DNA of 51,791 nucleotides from CAYRWR01 sp964537555 (GTDB lineage Bacteria > Spirochaetota > Brevinematia > Brevinematales > CAYRWR01), in contig CAZIAD010000023.1 in the NCBI GenBank assembly GCA_964537555.1, positions 1 to 51,791 of the forward strand, written 5' to 3'. The position numbers were made by a program, and so were the translations under genes. Under the pieces are notes generated by a model that had not been told where the DNA came from, did no database searches, and was given only the letters and a program-made list of their open reading frames with translations. Positions 1-7,689 of this stretch are shown here, one piece after another; position 1 is the stretch's first letter; each line of letters begins with the position of its first letter.

Positions 1-1
1 C

Positions 2-979
2 CAAAAGAAAAAAGCACTAAGCTGGAAAGTCACTAAAGAAGACTGGCAGCACTATGAGCAATACGATAAATACTTTAAAGCTATAGACACTATGCTGGAA
101 GAGACAAATGTGGAACAAGCCCCCTGGACAGTGATCGCCTCTACTGACAGGCATTATGCAACCGTCAAGCTCTATCACTCTGTGATACAGACTATTCAAA
201 GTGGCCTGGAAAAACATAATGCCAGATTAAACAATAAGATTGAGATCAAACCTGAAGCCTGCGATATCCCTTCCACCCTGGACCAGGCAGATCTTACACT
301 GGACTTAGCATTCGATGAATATAAAGAAAAACTCCATATCCTGCAGAAAAGGATCAAAAATCTGGAACATATGATTTATACTCACAGAATACCGGTGGTT
401 ATCGCTTACGAAGGTTCTGATGCAGGGGGTAAAGGGGGGAATATCCGGCGCCTCACGGCAGACCTGGACCCCCGGGGATATGATGTAATACCAGTGGCTG
501 CCCCTACTCCCACTGAAAAGGCTCAGCACTATCTGTGGCGTTTCTGGAAAGAATTCCCTAAAGCCGGACACATCGCCATTTTTGACCGGACCTGGTATGG
601 AAGAGTGCTGGTGGAAAGGATAGAAGGATTTGCCAGCCCCGATGAATGGAAACGGGCTTATCGGGAGATAAATGAAATGGAAGAGTCCTGGACCAACTTC
701 GGTACAGTGCTGGTCAAGTTCTGGCTCCACATCAGCCCGGAAGAGCAGTTAAAACGATTTGAAGCACGTCAGGCTGACCCGGATAAAAACTGGAAAATAA
801 CTGAGGAAGACTGGAGAAACCGGGAAAAAATGGACGAGTATAAAATGGCAGTCGATGAAATGATCTTGCGTACCAGTACCAAAAATGCTCCCTGGACTGT
901 CGTAGAAGCAAATTCAAAATACTATGCCCGAATAAAAGCCCTGCACACGGTTTGCGATGCCATAGAAAAAGCGTTATAA
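2..979 (+). CDS. pap: Polyphosphate:AMP phosphotransferase (tandem PPK2), 5' end cut by window edge
   Basis: Class II PPK2 enzymes move a phosphate from polyphosphate to AMP in the cytoplasm. The reading frame stays open to the left edge. Upstream of the first ATG (position 92) it encodes QKKKALSWKVTKEDW, which looks like the end of a first PPK2 domain, so the gene is partial rather than starting at 92. A linker follows, then a full second PPK2 domain with Walker A GSDAGGKG, the basic patch NIRRLTADLDPRGY and the lid/Walker B segment FDRTWYGR. APWTVI and APWTVVEA recur at the ends of the two domains, as expected for a duplication. The stop is followed after 29 bp by a codirectional secreted-protein gene. 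The two-domain Pap assignment is well supported; only the missing N-terminus is unknown. Confidence 0.9.
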   Translation, partial: QKKKALSWKVTKEDWQHYEQYDKYFKAIDTMLEETNVEQAPWTVIASTDRHYATVKLYHSVIQTIQSGLEKHNARLNNKIEIKPEACDIPSTLDQADLTLDLAFDEYKEKLHILQKRIKNLEHMIYTHRIPVVIAYEGSDAGGKGGNIRRLTADLDPRGYDVIPVAAPTPTEKAQHYLWRFWKEFPKAGHIAIFDRTWYGRVLVERIEGFASPDEWKRAYREINEMEESWTNFGTVLVKFWLHISPEEQLKRFEARQADPDKNWKITEEDWRNREKMDEYKMAVDEMILRTSTKNAPWTVVEANSKYYARIKALHTVCDAIEKAL

Positions 980-1008
980 TATTATACTGATTTTAACAGG
1001 AGACACAG

Positions 1009-2472
1009 ATGAAAAAGATGTTTTTCACCATTTCTTTATTACTCTTTTTATACGAGGCCGGATTTGCAGAGACAATTCTGCGTAATTATGCTGAGCTCAC
1101 CACTCAGGTCCAGAAAGACCTGGAAGCGGAGATCCAGGCCGGAACCCTGCGCATATCTATACCTGGTTTTATTACCAGTCAGAAGAAATTCCAGGAAAAA
1201 AATGAGATAGGTGAATATTTTTCTGACAAACTCTCTGTGGTCCTCTTTAAAAGTAAAAAAATCAAGATATATGAACGCTCCAAGCTAAATAATATATTGA
1301 AAGAACATGAATTGCTGATGTCCGGGGTGATCGATGAGGATGAAGTGGTCAAACTGGGTGAACTGGCTCCCATTGATGCCATATTGTTTGGCTCCTATCT
1401 TAAAATGAAAAGCTCTCTGGAGATAACCCTGCGTCTGGTCTCTGTGACCAGTGGGGAGATCACCTGGACCTATTCTGAGAAAATTGCTCTGAGTGATGAG
1501 CTCAATTCCCTGTTCAGTGATAATCCGGAAGTCAAAAAAATGACTGACGAAGAACGGATACAGCTGATAAAGGGGAAACTGAAAAACATCACCAGCCAGG
1601 ATGATATTGATCAGCTTAATCATTTATTAGCACAGATCCCGGTTTTTTCAAAAGAAGGTGATATCCACAAGACCGTGATCGAAGAGTTTCACAAAATGAA
1701 AGTATATGACGCTGTGTATGCAGCTTTTTTAATCTCCGAGCTGAAAAACATTGACAAGATACTGAATGAGGATACTGCCAGCAAATGCACCTATATCCTC
1801 CATTATGTAAAAGACGTGGATGGGCTTAGTACTGAGGAATATGAGCTGGGCATGAAGATCATGAAAATGTGGAATAATCGTTCCTCACATAGCACTTTTA
1901 TCAAATTCTTTTTCGAAACACCGCCCACCGAGAAGACACCAGATCAACGAAAAAAAGATATCGATGCCTTTCTCAGGATGTATGATCAGGGAAAACTCTC
2001 TCCCCTGGAATACGATGATATTTTTCTGGATCTTTCCTATTTATATTTCTCACGCAATGTAAACAGCATTATCCATGATGACAATCTGGTACTATATGTA
2101 TTCGACAGGATGTATGAAAAAGTCAGCTTTAAAAATAAGCCCCAAATGCTTTCCAAGGTGCAGAATTTCTATGTGTTTGTACAGGATGACGCTCTTAAAG
2201 AACGGGCCTTCGATTACCTGTGTAAGACAGTTAACCAGCAGGATATCAATAAAAGCCTGGGATACAGCATTTATACTATTGCGAAAAATCTGGAAAAAGC
2301 GGCCGCAGGTAAGACTAAGAATACTGAGTATAATGGAAAACATCTGAAACCTTTTATAAAGAACTGCGAAAAGACCATACTCAAAGTAATGGCTCAGGTC
2401 GATCCGGATGGGTCCAATGCCCGGGATGAGTGGAAAGCCTTATATGAGCGTAATGGACTGACCATCCCCTGA
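1009..2472 (+). CDS. Secreted FlgO/CsgG-like domain protein
   Basis: The 487-residue product starts with a Sec signal peptide (basic MKKM, hydrophobic core to about residue 16, cleavage near GFA-ET). Residues about 45-165 resemble FlgO/CsgG-like envelope domains: FSDKLSVVLFKSKKIKIYERSKL, then LGELAPIDAILFGSYLK, then TLRLVSVTSGEITW. The same signature occurs in the gene at 13129, so the two are probably paralogues. The remaining 300 residues are mostly charged and helical, possibly a repeat solenoid, and I do not recognise them. An AGGAGA ribosome site precedes the ATG. The likely role is a periplasmic or outer-membrane-associated structural or regulatory protein; function is unknown. There is no lipobox, unlike many relatives. 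Confidence 0.6.
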   Translation: MKKMFFTISLLLFLYEAGFAETILRNYAELTTQVQKDLEAEIQAGTLRISIPGFITSQKKFQEKNEIGEYFSDKLSVVLFKSKKIKIYERSKLNNILKEHELLMSGVIDEDEVVKLGELAPIDAILFGSYLKMKSSLEITLRLVSVTSGEITWTYSEKIALSDELNSLFSDNPEVKKMTDEERIQLIKGKLKNITSQDDIDQLNHLLAQIPVFSKEGDIHKTVIEEFHKMKVYDAVYAAFLISELKNIDKILNEDTASKCTYILHYVKDVDGLSTEEYELGMKIMKMWNNRSSHSTFIKFFFETPPTEKTPDQRKKDIDAFLRMYDQGKLSPLEYDDIFLDLSYLYFSRNVNSIIHDDNLVLYVFDRMYEKVSFKNKPQMLSKVQNFYVFVQDDALKERAFDYLCKTVNQQDINKSLGYSIYTIAKNLEKAAAGKTKNTEYNGKHLKPFIKNCEKTILKVMAQVDPDGSNARDEWKALYERNGLTIP

Positions 2473-2482
2473 CTTGAATGAA

Positions 2483-4366
2483 TTACAGCCTCTTTCTGTG
2501 AGACAGTAAGATAATGGACCTTAGATCTTTATCCGTAAGAGCTGTCATCCATTCTTTGTGAAAGACAGGATTTTGTAGCACCTGGGCAATAGCCATTAAG
2601 GCCTGTAAATGGAAGTTGCGCTCATCTTTTGTACCGATGAGACAAAAAGCTGTATACACCTTTTCATCCTGTTCATTCCATATAATACCTGCTTTATTGC
2701 GCACCAACACTATATCGAATCTACCCTCTCCCTCTATTATGATATGGGGAATAGCGTGAGGCAATGCCACCCCTGGATATATCAGGGTCTGAGAGCTTTC
2801 TTCTCTTTGAATTAATTTCTGGAGCAGGCTATTCACGGGTATATCCCACTTTTCCGCTACTAATGCTGAGATATCCTGAAATAATTGATCCCGGGTAATA
2901 CTGTGTGTATAATCCAGTACCGGAGCCTGCCGTATCAGCCGATCAAAGCGGTCTTCTATGATCTCATTGCGGTTTATCAGAATATCCAGTAATTCCTCTT
3001 CCAGCCCATCAGTATCCAGGATTAGTTCCGGATTAGTGACTTTCCGTATCATATGTACAAATGCTGATTTACGCTGAACCCGCTTACGTGCATAGACAAA
3101 ATACCATAATAAGCAGAGGGCTATAAAACTGAGGGCAATGACTAGAGTGATCATGCCCATCTGTGTAATGAGGAAAATATAAGCTACCATACCCAAAATC
3201 GGAGTCACCGGATAGCCAGGGGTCTTGAAACTGGGCTTATAATTTGAGATACCGGACTGCCTTATTACCAGCAGGGCAACATTGGTCATGATAAATAAAA
3301 TAAGCATAAACAGAGAAGCTACCTTAGCCAGGTTTTCTGTATCCAGAAAAAAAATTATTAACATCATGAATACCATGGTAAGCAGGATGGATACCAGGGG
3401 GGTCTTTGTCCGTGGATTAATAATACCCAGCTGAGAGGGGATTAGGCCATCCCTGCTCATACCCAGGGGGCTGCGCGATGCAGCCATTATCCCTGCATTG
3501 GCAGTAGTGATAAAGGCCAGCATGGCAGCCACGGCAGTGAGGATAAACTGAACTCCCGCCAGTCTGCTGCCAGGAATAAATTTTAAAGCTGCTGCCGATA
3601 CCGGTGTCAAAGTCTGACTAAACTCCTGAGGGCTTAACATCCCTATCAGGATAAAGATTACCAGCAGATAGAGTATCTGTACTACAATGAAGGCGCTTAA
3701 TGCACCCCACACCAGGTTTTTCCGGGGATTTCTGACTTCTTCTGCCACACTGGCTATTTTAGTAAGTCCCCCGTAGGAAACAAATACCATACCAGTGGTA
3801 TAGAGTATATATTTCCATTGAGGCTGAGCCAGGTCTTTATAGGGTGTAAGAGAAGGCAGGACCTGCCGCCCGAAAAACACAAACTGAAGAAGGATGGCTA
3901 TTAATATCACTACCAGTATAATCTGGATCTTTCCGGAGGCTTCCACGGAAAATATATTGCTCAGAGTAAATATGAGGCAGGCTCCACCTGCAATGAGCTT
4001 AAAATGCATATCACTCAATCCCGGAAACAAGAGAAGTGCAAAAGCTCCTATACCTACCAGGGCAAAAGCACTTTTCAGGCTGATAGAAAACCAGTTAGCA
4101 AAACCGGCAACAACCCCTGCCCCTGTGCCCAGAATCCTCTCAGTAAAAAAATAGGTACCTCCTGCTTTGGGGATAGCAGACACTAACTCCAGCTGAGCCA
4201 GCAATGCAGGTATCATAAGTATTCCGGCCAGGAGATAGGCATAAAAGATCCCAGACTGAGCCCTGGAATATACCACCGCTGGAAGTACAAACAATCCGGA
4301 ACTGATCATAGCCCCTGCCGCAATGCTGAACACTGCCCAGAAGCCCAGTTCTTTCTGTAAAGCCAT
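2483..4366 (-). CDS. APC-family amino acid permease fused to a PTS EIIA (fructose/nitrogen-type) domain
   Basis: Residues 1 to about 440 form a 12-helix APC permease. The first helix carries GAMISSGLFVLP, matching the APC substrate-site signature, and helix 2/3 carries the conserved PKAGGTYFF. After a charged linker, residues about 490-625 form a type-2 PTS EIIA domain with GVALPHAIPH, where the histidine near 537 matches the phospho-acceptor position, and a HLQALMAIAQVLQN segment typical of the fold. This start is chosen because AAGGGGTGA lies 6 nt upstream of the ATG; a GTG two codons earlier is possible. The EIIA part may let phosphotransfer state or nitrogen/carbon status control uptake, which is inference. 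No other PTS gene is nearby. It is convergent with the preceding gene, 10 bp apart. Confidence 0.85.
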   Translation of the reverse strand: MALQKELGFWAVFSIAAGAMISSGLFVLPAVVYSRAQSGIFYAYLLAGILMIPALLAQLELVSAIPKAGGTYFFTERILGTGAGVVAGFANWFSISLKSAFALVGIGAFALLLFPGLSDMHFKLIAGGACLIFTLSNIFSVEASGKIQIILVVILIAILLQFVFFGRQVLPSLTPYKDLAQPQWKYILYTTGMVFVSYGGLTKIASVAEEVRNPRKNLVWGALSAFIVVQILYLLVIFILIGMLSPQEFSQTLTPVSAAALKFIPGSRLAGVQFILTAVAAMLAFITTANAGIMAASRSPLGMSRDGLIPSQLGIINPRTKTPLVSILLTMVFMMLIIFFLDTENLAKVASLFMLILFIMTNVALLVIRQSGISNYKPSFKTPGYPVTPILGMVAYIFLITQMGMITLVIALSFIALCLLWYFVYARKRVQRKSAFVHMIRKVTNPELILDTDGLEEELLDILINRNEIIEDRFDRLIRQAPVLDYTHSITRDQLFQDISALVAEKWDIPVNSLLQKLIQREESSQTLIYPGVALPHAIPHIIIEGEGRFDIVLVRNKAGIIWNEQDEKVYTAFCLIGTKDERNFHLQALMAIAQVLQNPVFHKEWMTALTDKDLRSIILLSHRKRL

Positions 4367-4460
4367 TCTCACCCCTTACAAAGACATATTAGTAACAGGA
4401 GATTTTTTTTGCAAAAAACTGCAGCTTTTTAATTTTGTAATAGCAAAATAGGGTGCAGGC

Positions 4461-4489
4461 TTGTAATATCAGGCTATTTAAGCTAAAAT
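4461..4489 (+). promoter_or_regulatory. Sigma-70-type promoter for gatA
   Basis: TTGTAA (4461-4466) and TAAAAT (4484-4489) are separated by 17 bp. They sit 25 bp upstream of the gatA start in a gap between divergent genes. A strong AGGAGG ribosome site follows at 4504-4509. Confidence 0.6.
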
Positions 4490-4514
4490 ATAGCTCGAAT
4501 TTCAGGAGGATAAG

Positions 4515-5954
4515 ATGAATATTCTGGATATGTCAGTCTCCCAGTTATCAGATGCATTAGATACAAAAAAACTGAGCTCAGTGGAGATCACTGAGGCATA
4601 TCTGAATAATATCGACCAGGATAAAAAAAATGCCTTGCCTATAAACGCTTATACCAATGTACTGGCCGATTCTGCCTTAAACCAAGCCCGTGCAGCAGAT
4701 AAAAAAATAGCCTCTGGCCAGCACACCCGGTTGACCGGTATACCCATCGCCATAAAAGACAATATAAATATTAAATCTGTGGCCACTACCTGTGCTTCTC
4801 ATATCCTGGAAGGCTACCAGGCCAGTTATGATGCCGGAGTAATAGACAGCCTGATCAATGAACAGGGGATGATCGTATTGGGAAAGGCCAATATGGATGA
4901 GTTTGCCATGGGATCTTCCACTGAGACATCTTATTATGGCATCACCCGCAACCCCGTAGACAGGGAACGTATCCCCGGAGGTTCTTCAGGAGGCTCCGCG
5001 GCCGCAGTAGGCGGAGGATTAGCTCCCATTGCCCTGGGCAGTGATACCGGGGGATCTATCCGTCAGCCAGCCTCACTGTGCGGCGTAGTAGGAATGAAGC
5101 CTACTTATGGTACTGTCAGCCGATACGGCCTGGTCGCTTTTGCTTCATCACTGGACCAGATCGGACCCATAAGCCGGAATGTGGAAGATACAGCCCTGAT
5201 ATTAAACGCTATGATGCGGCATGATAAACGGGACTCTACCAGCCTGGACCGTCAATATAGCCCTCTGAAACCCACTCCGGATGTCAAAGGACTGCGGGTA
5301 GGCGTACCCCGGGAGTTCTTCATTGACGGAATGGATGCAGAAGTAGAGCAAAATGTGAGAGCTACTATTCAGAATCTTAAATCTCAGGGCGCAGAGATCG
5401 TGGACATATCCCTGCCCCACACCAAATACGCAGTAGCCACCTATTACATCGTGGCTACGGCAGAAGCCAGTTCCAATCTGGAGAGATTCGACGGTGTAAA
5501 ATATGGATACCGTTCTGAAGAAAAAGCCTTGTCTGACTTATATCTGCATAGCCGAAACAAAGGATTCGGCAATGAAGTCAAGCGGCGTATCATGCTGGGC
5601 ACCTATGTGCTATCCGCGGGATATTATGATGCCTACTACATGAAAGCCCTCAAAGTCCGCACCCTGATTCGCCAGGATTTTGAAGATGCATTTAAGAAAG
5701 TGGATATAGTGATCGGGCCTACTGCCCCTACCCCTGCCTTTAAGATCGGTGAAAAAGCAGATGACCCTATTGCCATGTACTTATCAGATATATTTACCAT
5801 CTCCGTGAACCTGGCCGGCCTCCCTGCGATCTCAGTCCCCTCCGGAAAAACCAAAAGCGGCCTGCCCATTGGTACTCAGCTTATTGGCAGACTGCTGGAT
5901 GAAAAAACTGTGCTGGACACCGCCCTGGCCATCCAGAACAGTGCCAGCTTGTAA
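4515..5954 (+). CDS. gatA: Asp-tRNA(Asn)/Glu-tRNA(Gln) amidotransferase subunit A
   Basis: This amidase-signature subunit releases ammonia from glutamine to convert mischarged Glu-tRNA(Gln) and Asp-tRNA(Asn). The 479-residue length is typical. The catalytic Ser-cisSer-Lys set is visible: AIKDN (Lys81), the GGSSGGSAAA loop (around Ser157) and DTGGSIRQPAS (Ser181). The conserved VSRYGLVAFASSLDQIGP segment follows. It has its own promoter and AGGAGG site. gatC and gatB are absent from the window, so the three subunits must be encoded at separate loci. rlmN follows after 51 bp; a 6-bp hairpin in that gap lacks a T-run, so read-through is likely. Confidence 0.96.
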   Translation: MNILDMSVSQLSDALDTKKLSSVEITEAYLNNIDQDKKNALPINAYTNVLADSALNQARAADKKIASGQHTRLTGIPIAIKDNINIKSVATTCASHILEGYQASYDAGVIDSLINEQGMIVLGKANMDEFAMGSSTETSYYGITRNPVDRERIPGGSSGGSAAAVGGGLAPIALGSDTGGSIRQPASLCGVVGMKPTYGTVSRYGLVAFASSLDQIGPISRNVEDTALILNAMMRHDKRDSTSLDRQYSPLKPTPDVKGLRVGVPREFFIDGMDAEVEQNVRATIQNLKSQGAEIVDISLPHTKYAVATYYIVATAEASSNLERFDGVKYGYRSEEKALSDLYLHSRNKGFGNEVKRRIMLGTYVLSAGYYDAYYMKALKVRTLIRQDFEDAFKKVDIVIGPTAPTPAFKIGEKADDPIAMYLSDIFTISVNLAGLPAISVPSGKTKSGLPIGTQLIGRLLDEKTVLDTALAIQNSASL

Positions 5955-6005
5955 TTTTCTCATACTCTGCTGCCCCTACAGCAGTGCTCTTATTAGGACA
6001 ATTAA

Positions 6006-7076
6006 ATGATTAATATCCTGGACATGACCTTTAAGGACTTTAAGGACAATCTGGTCGAACATGGTTATCCCAAATACAAAGCCCAATCCATATTCAGCTG
6101 GATCTATCAAAAATCCGTATTTGACTTTGATAATATGACAGATCTTTCCAAGGAAATGCGTGCAGAATTAAAAGAGCGATATTATACTATCAATCTCACT
6201 GAAAAGGACATGATAGTGGCCGAAGATGGTGAAAGTTTCAAATTCTTATTTGAGACCTCGGACGGCCACTTTATTGAAAGCGTATTGATAATAGGCCAGG
6301 ACCCTGAGGAAAGGCTCACCGTCTGCGTTTCTTCTCAGGTCGGATGCTCCCTTAATTGCACCTTCTGTGCTACCGGAAAGCTGGGTTTTGAAAGGGACCT
6401 GATCAGCTCTGAGATCATATCCCAGGTACTGCTCATTGACCGCTTTGCCAAGCAGCATTTTGGCCTGGACAGTAAGGAAAGGGCAGTTACCAATATCGTG
6501 TACATGGGAATGGGTGAACCACTCCTTAACTATGACGAAGTCGTTAAATCCGTCCTCACATTAAACATGTCGGGAGCCTTTAATCTGGGAAAGCGCCATA
6601 TCACTATCTCCACTGCCGGTATTGTACCCAGAATACCTCAGCTGGCCCACGATCTGGACCAGGTCAGGCTGGCCATCTCACTGAACAGCACCAATCAGGA
6701 TAAACGCCGGGTCTTAATGCCCATCACGATGAAGTACTCTGTAAGCGAACTGATCCAGGCTGTCCGCGATTACCAGGAAATATCCAATCGGCGCGTTACT
6801 TTTGAATATGTCCTGATACAGGGGATCAATGATGATGAAAAAGATGTGTTGGATATGAAACGCGCCCTCTATAAAATAAAATACCTGCTGAATCTGATTC
6901 CATTTAATGAATCAAACGATTCACCTTTTGAACGTCCCAATAAAAACAGCCTCAAGAATTTCCGGGGATATCTTAAAAAACATGGTATAGTCTATGTGGA
7001 AAGATTTTCCAAAGGCCAGGATATAGCTGCTGCCTGCGGCCAGCTGGGACTGCAGCATAAAAACAAATCGAGCTAG
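6006..7076 (+). CDS. rlmN: 23S rRNA A2503 / tRNA A37 C2-methyltransferase
   Basis: Radical-SAM enzyme that methylates C2 of A2503 in 23S rRNA, and A37 in some tRNAs. The iron-sulfur cluster motif is CSLNCTFC (Cys114, 118, 121). The methyl-carrying cysteine is in AAACGQLG near the C-terminus (Cys344). MGMGEPLLNYDEV and ISLNSTNQDKRR are family hallmarks. The N-terminal accessory domain YPKYKAQSIFSWIYQK binds RNA. The length of 356 is normal. It probably shares a transcript with gatA upstream and the methyltransferase gene 4 bp downstream, giving a translation-fidelity operon. Confidence 0.97.
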   Translation: MINILDMTFKDFKDNLVEHGYPKYKAQSIFSWIYQKSVFDFDNMTDLSKEMRAELKERYYTINLTEKDMIVAEDGESFKFLFETSDGHFIESVLIIGQDPEERLTVCVSSQVGCSLNCTFCATGKLGFERDLISSEIISQVLLIDRFAKQHFGLDSKERAVTNIVYMGMGEPLLNYDEVVKSVLTLNMSGAFNLGKRHITISTAGIVPRIPQLAHDLDQVRLAISLNSTNQDKRRVLMPITMKYSVSELIQAVRDYQEISNRRVTFEYVLIQGINDDEKDVLDMKRALYKIKYLLNLIPFNESNDSPFERPNKNSLKNFRGYLKKHGIVYVERFSKGQDIAAACGQLGLQHKNKSS

Positions 7077-7080
7077 ACCT

Positions 7081-7674
7081 GTGCCAGGCCAGCCCCGTAT
7101 TTTTCCGGAAAGCCAGTATCTGACCAATGCCATGGATATGGCCAAGCACATCGCCACCCGAAAGGTGGATCCAGGCAGCACTGTGATAGATGCTACTATG
7201 GGAAATGGTTATGACACAGTTTTCCTGAACAGCCTGGTGGGGCCGGAGGGGAAGGTATTTGCCTTTGATATACAGGAAGAGTCCATTCAAAACACCAGCA
7301 GGCGTTTACGTGATTCTGGTGTGAGCACTAATGTTCAGCTGATCCTGGATACACACGCCTCACTGTCAAAGTGGGTAGAGGTACCGGTACGGCTCATCAT
7401 GTTTAACCTGGGATATCTTCCAGGAAAAAATAAGACTCTATGTACTACTGCCGATACTACCCGGGACGCCCTCCTGGATGGACTGGAGCTGCTCGACCCT
7501 ACAGGTATAATTTTAGTGATCAATTACCGGGGCCACCCTCTGGGTAAGCAGGAGCAAGTCATGCTGGATCAGTTTCTCCCTACTTTAGACCAGAAGACCT
7601 ACTCCACAGCCTGTCTCCAGTTTTTAAACCAGCAGAATGAGCCCCCGGCCCTGTATATTATAGAAAAAATCTGA
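7081..7674 (+). CDS. mnmM: MnmM (YtqB)-type tRNA wobble-uridine methyltransferase
   Basis: Class I SAM methyltransferase of the PF06962 family, whose B. subtilis member YtqB was recently shown to make mnm5(s2)U34 in tRNA. The SAM-binding motif IDATMGNGYDT (about residues 37-47), VFAFDIQ, and the family signature MFNLGYLPG, followed by DTTRDALLDGLELL and NYRGHPLG, are all present. The start is GTG, 4 bp after rlmN. A later ATG (codon 18) would delete residues that precede motif I in relatives. With gatA and rlmN it forms a small decoding/RNA-modification operon. The family is clear; the exact substrate is inferred from homologues. Confidence 0.8.
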   Translation: MPGQPRIFPESQYLTNAMDMAKHIATRKVDPGSTVIDATMGNGYDTVFLNSLVGPEGKVFAFDIQEESIQNTSRRLRDSGVSTNVQLILDTHASLSKWVEVPVRLIMFNLGYLPGKNKTLCTTADTTRDALLDGLELLDPTGIILVINYRGHPLGKQEQVMLDQFLPTLDQKTYSTACLQFLNQQNEPPALYIIEKI

Positions 7675-7689
7675 AGTTAAACCCAGGAT

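Noticed and set aside
5967..5984. CTGCTG/CAGCAG hairpin between gatA and rlmN as a terminator.
   Set aside because: Only 6 bp and no T-run; rlmN is 21 bp further on and probably cotranscribed.
4515..6032. GatA and RlmN start with similar peptides (NILDM), suggesting a duplicated sequence.
   Set aside because: Both families commonly begin with a Leu-Asp-rich segment; the similarity stops after a few residues.
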